Counted from the stretch's first letter, positions 46,310-54,900 are shown. The stretch: DNA of 64,000 nt from an uncultured Lachnospiraceae bacterium (GCA_944376125.1 CALWBQ010000025.1:124001-188000); one strand, 5' to 3'. The notes: generated from the sequence alone by a model not told the origin. Made by a program: numbers and translations.

Positions 46310-46807
46310 TCACTTTTGAGGCACATAATACTCATAAGAAATATCCACGACCTTATCATTTTTCAAACCACAGTCAATGATAATCTGGGAATTTCCCAGG
46401 GTAACCGTGTAAAGCCCGAGGCTTTCCACTGCATCCGGATAAGCTGCCTTAACTTCCTTGGGTGTCTGCCCCAGCTTGACACCTTCCTCTGTCGCCGCGC
46501 CATTCTTCAGCACAATTGTCTGAATAATTGTCTTTTTGGCTTCATTCTGAGTCGTATAAAGGTCGAAATCCTCATACTGGTATACTTTGTCTTTACCTCC
46601 GTTTGCACAGTTATTCAGGACATTGATGTCTTCCGCCTTCCCCAAGCTGTTCAAAACCGGCTGTGCCTCTGCTCCTACTGCCATCTGAACCTTCTCTGCG
46701 GTAAACGTATAGGCTGTTTTAGCCCCTGCTGCCCAAGTGCACATACTTGAAGCCAGAACCGCTGCTGCCGCCAGCACCCCTGTCAGCACTCTCTTTTTTC
46801 TTTTCAT
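46310..46807 (-). CDS. Small exported protein, function unknown
   Basis: 165 residues from an ATG after AGGAGG. Signal peptide MKRKKRVLTG...CTWAA with cleavage after about residue 26. The mature part is a small alpha/beta domain with no motif I recognise; it shows G-x-T-x-x-E-V-K-A-A-Y-P (GQTPKEVKAAYPDA), a pattern shared with several uncharacterised exported Clostridial proteins that measure divergence between paired repeats. Two cysteines (NNCANG and IIDCGL) could form a disulfide. Encoded between the SGNH transferase and the FkbH-like gene, so probably a partner of the acylation system. Confidence 0.75.
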   Translation of the reverse strand: MKRKKRVLTGVLAAAAVLASSMCTWAAGAKTAYTFTAEKVQMAVGAEAQPVLNSLGKAEDINVLNNCANGGKDKVYQYEDFDLYTTQNEAKKTIIQTIVLKNGAATEEGVKLGQTPKEVKAAYPDAVESLGLYTVTLGNSQIIIDCGLKNDKVVDISYEYYVPQK

Positions 46808-46827
46808 ATCTGTTTCCTCCTGTTTTA

Positions 46828-47919
46828 TTATTCTTCCGATTCTACATAAAATTTTGAGATATATCCCAGCTCTTGAAATTCTTTCGCCTGGCAAGTCTTC
46901 TCATCCTCATACGCCTCTAGTCGTTCTTCGTAATAAGAGGCAGTCTCTGGTTCCTTCCTGTGATCTGGCAAAGCCAGCTCTCTCTGGAGCTCTGCTCCCA
47001 AATACCGGGCCACCTTTTCTGCTCCGTATACGTTTAAATGGAGGCCCTCATCATAAGTATCCGTCGCCATGTCCAAGCCAGTTTCTTCCATCAGTTCCAG
47101 AAAATTATAATATAAAAGTCCATGCTCTTGAGCATAATCTTCGATCTGCTCCTCATACGGCTCCGGCCACTCCGGATACAGACTCGGCGCTTTCATCAGA
47201 ATGAGAGAAATTCCATGTTCTTCACAAACCTCCCGAATCTGATCGAGGTATTGATAATTTTCTTCCGGAAATGTGTAATCTGCCCTCCGGCGCTCTCTTG
47301 GGAACTCAGCCGCCGGCCTGACATCAGCTCTCAAATAATATCCCTGAAAGGAGGTAAGCGGTTTCTCCTGCCAGCTATAGATAAAATCTTCCTTCTCGAG
47401 ACTGCTCCACCGGGAATGGTAGCGAAGAATCGGAAATATATATTCTATCATATGCTCGTCCTCCATCATGGAGGCCTTGATTCCCTCCCATTTATACTGT
47501 CCCCACGGCATTCCGTCAAACACCATCCGATTGTATTCCTCTGTGTCCTGGCCTGTCACTTCCATCGCCTGGACATTCAGAAGAACGGCCTTTGGCGTCT
47601 CCCTTTCTAATGTATCCATCAAAATATAATAAGACTGGGACATCAGCTGATTGGAATTTCCCCTGATGAAGCTGGTAATCCCAAATTTTCTCCAAAGCTC
47701 CATGGGTGAGATATTTTCATAGGATTCACAATTTCCAATAATCAAAAGGTCGTGGGACGTTTTGTCCCGATAATATTCTTCTGTAAAATTTCCTTCAATG
47801 ACTGACCCCATATATTTCGGCATCAGGATTCTCTGGGCAGAGGCAGCCGCCAAAAGGAACACTGCTGCCGGCAGAATCACAGATATTAGGAGCCGCCTTT
47901 TATTTTTCGCTCTGTTCAT
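46828..47919 (-). CDS. Membrane-anchored SGNH-like transferase (DltD/AlgX-like)
   Basis: 363 residues with one N-terminal membrane segment (about 8-28) and an outward SGNH-like domain. Block I reads LLIIGNCESYENISPMELW. In related proteins this block is usually GSSH or GDS with the nucleophilic Ser third, so here the nucleophile position holds Cys. Block V is intact (YDEGLHLNVYGAEKVARYLG, with Asp and His). The topology fits an extracytoplasmic enzyme that takes the acyl group from the MBOAT tail and gives it to a surface polymer, as DltD does. Its ATG overlaps the upstream stop by one base (TAATG). Confidence 0.83.
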   Translation of the reverse strand: MNRAKNKRRLLISVILPAAVFLLAAASAQRILMPKYMGSVIEGNFTEEYYRDKTSHDLLIIGNCESYENISPMELWRKFGITSFIRGNSNQLMSQSYYILMDTLERETPKAVLLNVQAMEVTGQDTEEYNRMVFDGMPWGQYKWEGIKASMMEDEHMIEYIFPILRYHSRWSSLEKEDFIYSWQEKPLTSFQGYYLRADVRPAAEFPRERRRADYTFPEENYQYLDQIREVCEEHGISLILMKAPSLYPEWPEPYEEQIEDYAQEHGLLYYNFLELMEETGLDMATDTYDEGLHLNVYGAEKVARYLGAELQRELALPDHRKEPETASYYEERLEAYEDEKTCQAKEFQELGYISKFYVESEE

Positions 47920-48974
47920 TATGGTGTCTGCGGGTAGGCGCCGATGTCAAAATTGTGAGCCCGCCATGAATTTGCCTGAAGCTGTCCTGTTGTCACCAAA
48001 CACCAGCGTCCTCCCGTTGTTCTCGGTGTTGTATCAAAATGGTACCATGTTCCATCCACATTTACCAAATTCCAGTAATGATCCCCGTCTGATTCTCGAA
48101 CCACGCAGATATTCGGCATCCCTGCGGCTTCCAGAAGGTACTTGGACATTGCATAGTACTCAAAACAATTTCCTGAATGGCGGCGAAATCCGTACAAGGC
48201 AGCGGCAGCTTCCCCGCTCTCCGGTCTCAGCCCTCCGCTTGTGTATGTCATATTTCCGCGAACATAATTATAAATAGCTGCTGCCTTCTCAGGCTTTGTC
48301 ATAGCTGAATTCGTAATAGAAGCCACAATCTGGGCTGCTATCGCCTCTGCTTGAAGTTCTTCCTCGCTCTTTTCCTGGATCATCTCTGTCACAGAGCCGT
48401 CCTCTCCCAGGACATATTGAACCTCATCCACTTTGATCGTCTGGCCCTTCAACATTCCTCCGTCTGAGCCAACCCGGTAGCGCTTTCCATCTGTCTCAAC
48501 CCATGTATCTTCCAGCATATAGCCCTGACTGTCAAAATAATACCAGATACCGTCTATCTTCTCCCAGCCATCTTTCAGATAACTTCCGTCAAAATTTTGA
48601 TAGTACCAGCCTGTATCATCCTTTTTCCATCTGCTTACTCCAGGTCCCGGCCCTTCGCTGCTTTCAGCGGCATACTTATTCCCAGATATCTCTTCCGAAA
48701 GGTTTTCAATCCAGACCCCTTGGCCGTCAAAATGTTCGGTTCTGCCGTCGATCTGATAGCTTCCCGTTACCATACAGCCTGTCCCGTCAAAATAATACCA
48801 TTTTCCGTCGATCTGCTTCCAGGATCTCGCGACATAAGAGCCGTCATCTTCCTGATAACGCCAGGAGGGAATCCCTTCTTCCTTTTTCTCCCATTGTCCT
48901 GCATATGTCTGCATAGCCGCCCCCGCAGAAAGAGCGGCAGAAATTATAAAAATTGCCGCTTTTTTCTTCTCCAT
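47919..48974 (-). CDS. Exported wall-binding-repeat protein with transglutaminase domain
   Basis: 351 residues. Signal peptide to about residue 25 (AMQTYAG). Then come choline/glucan-binding-type repeats (SWKQIDGKWYYFDGTG, GWEKIDGIWYYFDSQG and degenerate copies, about 28-195) and a C-terminal transglutaminase-core domain: Cys in HSGNCFEYYAMSKYLL, His in DGDHYWNLV, Asp in WYHFDTTPR. First gene of the surface operon with its own promoter. It likely binds the envelope polymer and cleaves or cross-links wall peptides. The repeats suggest choline or another decorated glycan as ligand. Confidence 0.9.
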   Translation of the reverse strand: MEKKKAAIFIISAALSAGAAMQTYAGQWEKKEEGIPSWRYQEDDGSYVARSWKQIDGKWYYFDGTGCMVTGSYQIDGRTEHFDGQGVWIENLSEEISGNKYAAESSEGPGPGVSRWKKDDTGWYYQNFDGSYLKDGWEKIDGIWYYFDSQGYMLEDTWVETDGKRYRVGSDGGMLKGQTIKVDEVQYVLGEDGSVTEMIQEKSEEELQAEAIAAQIVASITNSAMTKPEKAAAIYNYVRGNMTYTSGGLRPESGEAAAALYGFRRHSGNCFEYYAMSKYLLEAAGMPNICVVRESDGDHYWNLVNVDGTWYHFDTTPRTTGGRWCLVTTGQLQANSWRAHNFDIGAYPQTP

Positions 48975-49017
48975 CTTTCTCTCCCTTATTACAAATTTGT
49001 TACGACCTATTTTCTTT

Positions 49018-49047
49018 ATTTTACTCTTTCCTGACAGATATTGTCAA
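49018..49047 (-). promoter_or_regulatory. Sigma-A promoter of the surface-acylation operon
   Basis: Minus-strand TTGACA (49042-49047), 18-base spacer, TAAAAT (49018-49023), about 35 bases before the first ATG. Confidence 0.75.
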
Positions 49048-49090
49048 TCATTTCCCTATAAATTAAATGGACGAAATATCGTCTTTTATA

Positions 49091-49119
49091 TAGACAACAA
49101 ACGGATAATATGATATACT
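49091..49119 (+). promoter_or_regulatory. Sigma-A promoter of the coiled-coil gene
   Basis: TAGACA (49091-49096), 17-base spacer, TATACT (49114-49119); start near 49126. Confidence 0.7.
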
Positions 49120-49198
49120 CCCCATTACCACTTATCGCACCGGTGCAGTGTCACAACCACATAATCTGCTATTGTTTTATTTTATAAGGAGATTGCTT

Positions 49199-49795
49199 AT
49201 GACCCATGAAGAATTTAATCTGCTGTCCGAACTGCTGGACAGTAAACTCGATCCCATTAAACAAGACGTGGCCCAGACCAAGCAGGACATCTCCGAGCTC
49301 AGGCAGGATGTCTCTGAGCTCAAGCAGGATGTCTCCGTGCTCAAACTGGATATGGCTCAGGCCAAGCAGGACATCTCCGAACTCAAGCAGGATGTCTCTG
49401 AACTCAAGCAGGATGTCTCCGAACTCAAACTGGATATGGCTCAGGCTAAGCAGGACATCTCTGGACTCAAGCAGGATGTCTCTGAGCTCAAGCAGGATGT
49501 CTTCGAGCTCAAGCAGGATGTCTCCGAACTCAAGCGAGGCATGGCTCAGCTTGATGCACGAGTCTCTGTTCTGGAAACGGACATGGCTCAAGTAAAAACT
49601 GCTGTCTTCGAAATGAAGGCCTGCATGGAAGGCCATATTCTCCCCTGCATCAAGATACTTGCCGAAAACTATCTTCCTGCTGCCAAACGGTATGAAGCTG
49701 CGGTTGTCGATTTGGAGATTGTAAAGGCTGACGTAGAACTTCTGAAAATGACTGTCAAAGATCACAGCCGCCTTCTTCAGGAATTCGTCCACTAA
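49199..49795 (+). CDS. Repetitive coiled-coil protein, function unknown
   Basis: 198 residues starting MTHEEFNLL after AAGGAG; a longer frame 17 codons upstream lacks a ribosome site. Residues 21-111 are an almost pure heptad repeat of the type KQDVSEL, arranged as three 28-residue units plus one extra heptad. A further 85 residues continue the coil in less regular form. There is no signal peptide, membrane segment or enzymatic motif. The charged, regular heptads predict a long parallel coiled coil. It is divergent from the surface operon and convergent with tpiA. Similar proteins are annotated only as hypothetical, as far as I know. Confidence 0.85.
   Translation: MTHEEFNLLSELLDSKLDPIKQDVAQTKQDISELRQDVSELKQDVSVLKLDMAQAKQDISELKQDVSELKQDVSELKLDMAQAKQDISGLKQDVSELKQDVFELKQDVSELKRGMAQLDARVSVLETDMAQVKTAVFEMKACMEGHILPCIKILAENYLPAAKRYEAAVVDLEIVKADVELLKMTVKDHSRLLQEFVH
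49259..49531 (+). repeat. 84-bp higher-order repeat of 21-bp heptad units
   Basis: Three in-frame 84-bp units (49259-49342, 49343-49426, 49427-49510), each of four 21-bp heptads, and one additional 21-bp unit (49511-49531). Units 2 and 3 are nearly identical at DNA level, unit 1 differs more. This shows stepwise expansion of whole four-heptad blocks. Such repeats tend to vary in copy number between strains. Confidence 0.9.
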
Positions 49796-49847
49796 TCGCA
49801 CATATTACCGGAACCCTGTGTGCATCTGTCCATTGCCAGAATAAAAG

Positions 49848-49895
49848 ATGGGCTGCCGTGCAGCATAATTCTGCCGCGCAGCAGCCCGTCAATTT
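49848..49895. terminator. Bidirectional terminator between coiled-coil gene and tpiA
   Basis: GATGGGCTGC (49848-49857) pairs with GCAGCCCGTC (49879-49888 region) and the stem continues inward with mismatches. T runs flank it on both strands (ATTTTTTAT on plus, CTTTTATT on minus). Confidence 0.8.
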
Positions 49896-49903
49896 TTTAT
49901 ATA

Positions 49904-50653
49904 TTATTGATTATAGCACACAATTTTCCCAAAGTCTGGCTTCAGAGAAGCACCGCCCACCAGGCCGCCGTCAATATCCGGCTGTGCAAACAATTCTGCT
50001 GCATTTCCCGCATTTACAGAACCGCCGTACTGGATGCGGATTGCCTCTGCAGTGGCTTCATCGTAAATCTCACCGATGCATGCGCGGATCGCTGCACACA
50101 CCTCTTCAGCCTGCTCTGTGGTCGCAGTCTTTCCAGTTCCGATAGCCCAGATCGGCTCGTAGGCAATCACCGTAGTTTTTGCCTGGTCTGCCGTCACATT
50201 CAGGAAAGCAATCTTAATCTGCTGGCGAATCCAATCAATCGTGATGCCCTGCTCTCTCTGGGTCAGGCTCTCACCGCAGCAAATGATCGGGGTAATACCG
50301 TGCTCCAGAGCCTTTAAGACTTTCTTATTAACCGTCTCATCAGTCTCAGCAAAGTACTCTCTTCTCTCAGAGTGACCGATTACAACATACTTAACGCCTG
50401 CATCCTCCAGCATCTTAGGAGAAATCTCTCCGGTATACGCACCGCTCTCCTCAAAGTACATATTTTCTGCGCCAATGTGGATATTAGTGCCCTTAGCAGC
50501 TTCCATGGCCGGAATAATATCAATAGCCGGAACACAGAAAACAACATCTACCTCTTCATTGTTTACCAATGGCTTCAGAGTGTTTACCAGGTTTACTGCC
50601 TCAGTAGGCGTCATATTCATTTTCCAGTTTCCGGCAATAATCTTCTTTCTCAT
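49904..50653 (-). CDS. tpiA: Triose-phosphate isomerase
   Basis: Interconverts dihydroxyacetone phosphate and glyceraldehyde 3-phosphate. The 249 residues start [12 protein letters not shown], with the catalytic His in VIGHSERR, Glu in [14 protein letters not shown] and the phosphate loop YGGSVNAGN; complete. Last gene of gap-pgk-tpiA, 29 bases after pgk. Confidence 0.98.
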   Translation of the reverse strand: MRKKIIAGNWKMNMTPTEAVNLVNTLKPLVNNEEVDVVFCVPAIDIIPAMEAAKGTNIHIGAENMYFEESGAYTGEISPKMLEDAGVKYVVIGHSERREYFAETDETVNKKVLKALEHGITPIICCGESLTQREQGITIDWIRQQIKIAFLNVTADQAKTTVIAYEPIWAIGTGKTATTEQAEEVCAAIRACIGEIYDEATAEAIRIQYGGSVNAGNAAELFAQPDIDGGLVGGASLKPDFGKIVCYNQ

Positions 50654-50682
50654 AACGTTAGCCCTCTTATCTTCCTATGATC

Positions 50683-51888
50683 TTATTTATCATTAGCCGC
50701 CGCTACACCAGGAAGCTCCTTGCCCTCTAAGAATTCCAGAGAGGCACCGCCGCCGGTTGAAATATGAGTCATCTTATCGCCAAATCCCAACTGGTTAACT
50801 GCTGCCGCTGAATCGCCGCCGCCGATGATTGTAGTAGCATCAGTCTCTGCCAGAGCCTGTGCCACTGCAATGGTCCCTGCTGCCAGCGTCGGATTCTCAA
50901 ATACTCCCATCGGACCATTCCATACCACGGTCTTTGCATTCTTAACAGCCTCTGCATACAGTTTGGAAGTCTCCGGTCCAATATCTACGCCTTCTTTATC
51001 TGCTGGAATTGCATCTACAGAAACAACTTCTGTCTCAACAGGAGCATCGATTGGGTTGGGGAATTCAGAAACTACAACTGTATCGACTGGAAGGAGCAGC
51101 TTCTTTCCCAGCTTGCCTGCCTTTTCAATCATTTCCTTGCAGTAATCAATCTTGCTGTCATCTACCAGAGATTTGCCAATTTCTTTGCCCTGTGCTTTCA
51201 GGAAGGTATAGGCCATGCCGCCGCCGATAATCAGGGTGTCGCACTTCTCCAGAAGATTAGAAATAACGTTCAGCTTGTCGGCAACCTTTGCTCCGCCTAA
51301 AATTGCCACAAACGGGCGAACCGGATTCTCTACAGCGTTGCCCAGGAAATCAATCTCCTTCTGCATTAAGTACCCTACCACAGCAGTGTCCACATACTGA
51401 GTCACGCCTACGTTAGAGCAATGCGCCCTGTGAGCAGTACCAAATGCATCATCTACATATACATCACACAGAGAAGCCAGATCCTTGCTGAACTCTTCTC
51501 CATTCTTAGTCTCTTCTTTGCGGTAGCGGGTGTTCTCCAACAGAACTACATCCCCGTCCTTCATAGCTGCAACCGCTGCCCTTGCATTAGGTCCCACTAC
51601 TTCCGGATCCGCTGCAAATTTTACTTCCTGTCCTAACAGCTCAGACAGTCTCACGGCAACAGGCGCCAAAGACAGCTCCGGCTTGGGTTCTCCCTTCGGT
51701 TTACCTAAATGAGAGCACAGAATCACCTTGCCGCCGTCGGCAATCAGTTTCTTGATAGTCGGCAGAGCTGCTACCAGACGGTTCTCATCTGTAATCTTGC
51801 CATCTTTTAACGGCACATTAAAATCGCATCTGCAGAGAACGCGTTTTCCTTTTACATTAATATCATCAATGGATTTTTTGTTAAGCAT
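50683..51888 (-). CDS. pgk: Phosphoglycerate kinase
   Basis: Transfers phosphate from 1,3-bisphosphoglycerate to ADP. 401 residues starting [26 protein letters not shown]; a 36-codon longer frame contains this gene's ribosome site AAAGGAG and is rejected. Seen: SHLGKPKGE, the nucleotide-site region and C-terminal [13 protein letters not shown]. Second gene of the glycolytic operon, preceded by a terminator-like hairpin. Confidence 0.97.
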   Translation of the reverse strand: MLNKKSIDDINVKGKRVLCRCDFNVPLKDGKITDENRLVAALPTIKKLIADGGKVILCSHLGKPKGEPKPELSLAPVAVRLSELLGQEVKFAADPEVVGPNARAAVAAMKDGDVVLLENTRYRKEETKNGEEFSKDLASLCDVYVDDAFGTAHRAHCSNVGVTQYVDTAVVGYLMQKEIDFLGNAVENPVRPFVAILGGAKVADKLNVISNLLEKCDTLIIGGGMAYTFLKAQGKEIGKSLVDDSKIDYCKEMIEKAGKLGKKLLLPVDTVVVSEFPNPIDAPVETEVVSVDAIPADKEGVDIGPETSKLYAEAVKNAKTVVWNGPMGVFENPTLAAGTIAVAQALAETDATTIIGGGDSAAAVNQLGFGDKMTHISTGGGASLEFLEGKELPGVAAANDK

Positions 51889-51955
51889 AGCCCACAGGCT
51901 CCTTTCTTTGTCAAATAAAACAGGCTGGAAGGCTGTTCGCCGCCACTTCCATAGT

Positions 51956-51986
51956 AAAAACGGGTCCGGCCCATACGACCGGACCC
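51956..51986 (-). terminator. Intercistronic terminator-like hairpin between gap and pgk
   Basis: GGGTCCGG (51962-51969) pairs perfectly with CCGGACCC (51979-51986), loop 9; on the minus strand the stem is followed by GTTTTT. Probably lets only part of the transcripts pass from gap into pgk. Confidence 0.75.
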
Positions 51987-52003
51987 TGTAGGTCAAAGGT
52001 TCA

Positions 52004-53035
52004 TTATGCTAACTCAGCGAAATATTTGATGGTTCTTACCATCTGGCTGGTATAGGAATTCTCATTGTCATACCAAGAAACAACCTGTACTTCATATAAG
52101 TCATCGCTGATCTTGGATACCATAGTCTGGGTAGCATCGAACAAGGAGCCATATTTCATACCAATAACATCAGAAGAAACGATCGGATCCTCATTGTAGC
52201 CGAAGGACTCGCTTGCCGCTGCCTTCATAGCTGCATTGATACCTTCTACAGTGACATCAGTACCCTTAACAACTGCAGTCAGAATAGTTGTGGAACCGGT
52301 AGGTACCGGAACACGCTGTGCGGAGCCGATCAGCTTGCCATTCAGTTCCGGAATAACCAGGCCGATAGCCTTAGCTGCACCGGTAGAGTTGGGAACAATG
52401 TTGGCAGCGCCTGCTCTTGCTCTTCTCAGGTCGCCCTTTCTGTGAGGTCCGTCCAGGATCATCTGATCGCCGGTATATGCGTGAATGGTGCTCATAATAC
52501 CAGACTGGATGGGAGCGTAATCATTTAATGCCTTAGCCATGGGAGCTAAGCAGTTAGTGGTACAAGAAGCTGCAGAAATAATCTGATCATCCTTGTCCAA
52601 AGTCTTCTCATTAACACTATAAACAATTGTCTTTAAGTCATTGCCTGCGGGAGCGGAGATAACAACTTTCTTAGCGCCTGCATTGATATGAGCCATAGCC
52701 TTATCCTTCTTGGTGTAGAAGCCAGTGCACTCCAGAACTACGTCTACTCCTAATTCTCCCCAGGGAAGATCTGCTGCGTTCGGTTCTTTATAAATGGTAA
52801 TGGTCTTTCCGTCAACGATAATGCAGCCTTCGCCAGCCTCTACGGTATGCTTGCCCTCACCGATATGGCCACAGTATCCACCCTGAGCGGTGTCATACTT
52901 TAACAGGTTTGCAAGCATCTTCGGATCAGTTAAATCGTTAATTGCAACAACGTCATATCCCTCTGCTCCAAACATCTGTCTGAATGCCAGACGGCCGATA
53001 CGGCCAAAACCATTGATTGCTACTTTTACTGCCAT
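52004..53035 (-). CDS. gap: Glyceraldehyde-3-phosphate dehydrogenase
   Basis: NAD-dependent, phosphorylating enzyme that makes 1,3-bisphosphoglycerate. The 343 residues have [17 protein letters not shown], the catalytic Cys in [22 protein letters not shown], and the NAD-site C-terminal [16 protein letters not shown]. First gene of gap-pgk-tpiA with a clear promoter; AGGAGGAAAT precedes the ATG. Confidence 0.98.
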   Translation of the reverse strand: MAVKVAINGFGRIGRLAFRQMFGAEGYDVVAINDLTDPKMLANLLKYDTAQGGYCGHIGEGKHTVEAGEGCIIVDGKTITIYKEPNAADLPWGELGVDVVLECTGFYTKKDKAMAHINAGAKKVVISAPAGNDLKTIVYSVNEKTLDKDDQIISAASCTTNCLAPMAKALNDYAPIQSGIMSTIHAYTGDQMILDGPHRKGDLRRARAGAANIVPNSTGAAKAIGLVIPELNGKLIGSAQRVPVPTGSTTILTAVVKGTDVTVEGINAAMKAAASESFGYNEDPIVSSDVIGMKYGSLFDATQTMVSKISDDLYEVQVVSWYDNENSYTSQMVRTIKYFAELA

Positions 53036-53088
53036 GATTCATTTCCTCCTATTGATAAACTCGTTAAATATTAATCAACTTACCGTTT

Positions 53089-53117
53089 ATTGTACATAAT
53101 TTTATTCGAAATAGCAA
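53089..53117 (-). promoter_or_regulatory. Sigma-A promoter of gap-pgk-tpiA
   Basis: Minus-strand TTGCTA (53112-53117), 17-base spacer, TACAAT (53089-53094), giving a leader of about 47 bases. Confidence 0.8.
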
Positions 53118-53147
53118 GTCCTTTTTTGAAATTCGCTTGGATTTCCG

Positions 53148-53329
53148 TTGCGTTTCCTGACGTTTTTGCTATACTTGGTAAAGGATGCCGGCGAGCCGAA
53201 CTTCAGATACCTTAAAAGCCGCAAAGTACAGCGGAGCTCGGCAATAGGTTCTCTTGCTCGCCCCTCACTCTTACTCGCAGGATGTATTATATGGCAATTT
53301 ATATTTATTTATAGAAAGGCAGGCTTTTT
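53148..53329 (+). promoter_or_regulatory. Promoter and structured leader of the PHP-phosphatase gene
   Basis: TTGCGT (53148-53153), 16-base spacer, TATACT (53170-53175), then a leader of about 150 bases. The leader can fold by GGCGAGC (53190-53196) with GCTCGCC (53256-53262), or by GCCGA (53195-53199) with TCGGC (53238-53242). The two share bases and exclude each other. No T-box motif and no known riboswitch class was recognised. Confidence 0.5.
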
Positions 53330-54127
53330 ATGATCGATACCCATGTGCACACAGAATTTTCTGCAGATTCCTCCGCCCCGGTCCGGAGCCAGATCGAACA
53401 GGCCATCCGCCTGGGCATGCCCAAAATCTGCATTACAGACCACCATGACCCTGATACTCCTTTCACAGAACTGGATTTTACCCTGGATCTGAAATCATAT
53501 TTTCCAGCCATGGAAGCTCTCCGGAAAGAATATCAGGGACAGATTGAAATTCTTATCGGAATTGAACTGGGGATCCAGAGGCATATCGCAGATCTTCTGG
53601 AAACCCTCTCCCGTTCCTGGCCCTTTGATTATATTATTGGTTCCAGCCACTTTATAGATGGGAAAGATCCCTATGATGCCTCCTTCTACGATGGCCGGAC
53701 AGAGGAAGAGGTCTTCCGCCGCTATTTTCAAGTGACTCTGGAGAGAATAAAAGCCATACCGAATTTTGACAGTCTGGGACATTTAGACTATATTCTGCGA
53801 TACGCTCCAAACCAAAACCGTTTTTATTCCTATGACCGCTACCGTGATGTGATTGATCCTATTCTGGAAACTCTGATCGTCCAAGGACGGGCATTGGAAT
53901 GCAACACCGGAGGTTATCAATATGGTCTGGGGACGCCAAATCCGTCGGCTGATGTTCTGAGGCGCTACCGCAAAATGGGCGGGGAGCTGATCACTATCGG
54001 CTCCGATGCCCATGATCCCAAGAATCTGGGCTACGCTTTTGCCCAGGCCCGCAGCCTGCTGAAGGAATGCGGTTTCCGTTATTACACAGTCTACAAAGAT
54101 CGGAAGCCCTGTTTTTACCCCTTATAA
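53330..54127 (+). CDS. PHP-domain phosphatase (HisJ/HisK-like histidinol-phosphatase)
   Basis: 265 residues of the PHP fold. The metal-binding motifs are in order: DTHVHTEFSADS, CITDHHDPD, IGIELGIQ, IGSSHFIDG, LGHLDYILRY and IGSDAHDP. The closest named family is histidinol-phosphatase of the PHP type, the eighth step of histidine synthesis. No other his gene is nearby, so a different phosphoester cannot be excluded. Followed 27 bases later by sdaAB. Confidence 0.88.
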   Translation: MIDTHVHTEFSADSSAPVRSQIEQAIRLGMPKICITDHHDPDTPFTELDFTLDLKSYFPAMEALRKEYQGQIEILIGIELGIQRHIADLLETLSRSWPFDYIIGSSHFIDGKDPYDASFYDGRTEEEVFRRYFQVTLERIKAIPNFDSLGHLDYILRYAPNQNRFYSYDRYRDVIDPILETLIVQGRALECNTGGYQYGLGTPNPSADVLRRYRKMGGELITIGSDAHDPKNLGYAFAQARSLLKECGFRYYTVYKDRKPCFYPL

Positions 54128-54154
54128 TTATTCTTCTTTATGGAGGCTATCACT

Positions 54155-54814
54155 ATGAACGTATTCGACATCATCGGCCCGGTTATGATCGGGCCTTCCA
54201 GCTCCCATACTGCCGGGGCAGCCCGCATCGGGAAGGCGGCAGCGCTTCTTCTGGGCACTTTCCCAGTCAAAGCGGATATCCTGCTCCATGGTTCCTTTGC
54301 CAAAACTTACCGCGGCCACGGCACAGACAAAGCGCTCGTCGGCGGCATTATGGGAATGGAGCCCTGGGATTCCAGGATCCGAGACAGTTTGAAGCTGGCG
54401 GCTGCCGCCGGCATTCAAGTCGCCTTTTCTACCGGAACCATCGACGGCGCTCATCCCAATACTGCCCGGATCACCCTCACCGGACCTGACCAAAAATCTG
54501 TCCAGCTTGAAGGTTCTTCCGTCGGCGGCGGAAATATTCTGATTACCAAAATCAATGGCATGGAGGTTGCTTTCACAGGCCAGAACCCCACCCTTATCAT
54601 CCTTCACCAGGATATGCCAGGCGTCATAGCGGAAGTAACTGCCTTTGTCTCAGAGCATCAGGGCAACATCTGCAATTTCCGGCTGAACCGTCTGGAAAAG
54701 GGCGGGGACGCCATTATGTCTATCGAGCTGGACGGCACTTTCAGCGAAGAGCTGGCTGGCTGCATCCGAAAAATGCCCCATATTCGCGATGTCATCCTCT
54801 TTCACTTGTCCTGA
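54155..54814 (+). CDS. sdaAB: L-serine dehydratase, beta subunit
   Basis: Half of the two-subunit, oxygen-sensitive Fe-S L-serine deaminase (serine to pyruvate and ammonia). 219 residues starting MNVFDIIGPVMIGPSSSHTAG after GGAGG. The C-terminal part (about 145-219) is an ACT domain (HQDMPGVIAEVTAFVSEHQGNI), probably serine-responsive. The alpha-subunit gene, normally the next gene, is 5.4 kb away at 60231, with an ABC importer cassette in between. Confidence 0.95.
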   Translation: MNVFDIIGPVMIGPSSSHTAGAARIGKAAALLLGTFPVKADILLHGSFAKTYRGHGTDKALVGGIMGMEPWDSRIRDSLKLAAAAGIQVAFSTGTIDGAHPNTARITLTGPDQKSVQLEGSSVGGGNILITKINGMEVAFTGQNPTLIILHQDMPGVIAEVTAFVSEHQGNICNFRLNRLEKGGDAIMSIELDGTFSEELAGCIRKMPHIRDVILFHLS

Positions 54815-54900
54815 TCCCTCTGGCTGCGGGATATACAAGAAAATCCTCCAAAAACAGTGCGAGCCGCGGTTCCGATGCCGGTACCGCGGCTTAATGCATA

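Noticed and set aside
49259..49531. Regular short direct repeats that could suggest a CRISPR array
   Set aside because: Units are contiguous 21-bp in-frame heptads without unique spacers, inside a coding sequence.
53101..53329. T-box or known riboswitch upstream of the histidinol-phosphatase-like gene
   Set aside because: No T-box consensus (AGGGTGG...), specifier loop or terminator; no recognised riboswitch core.
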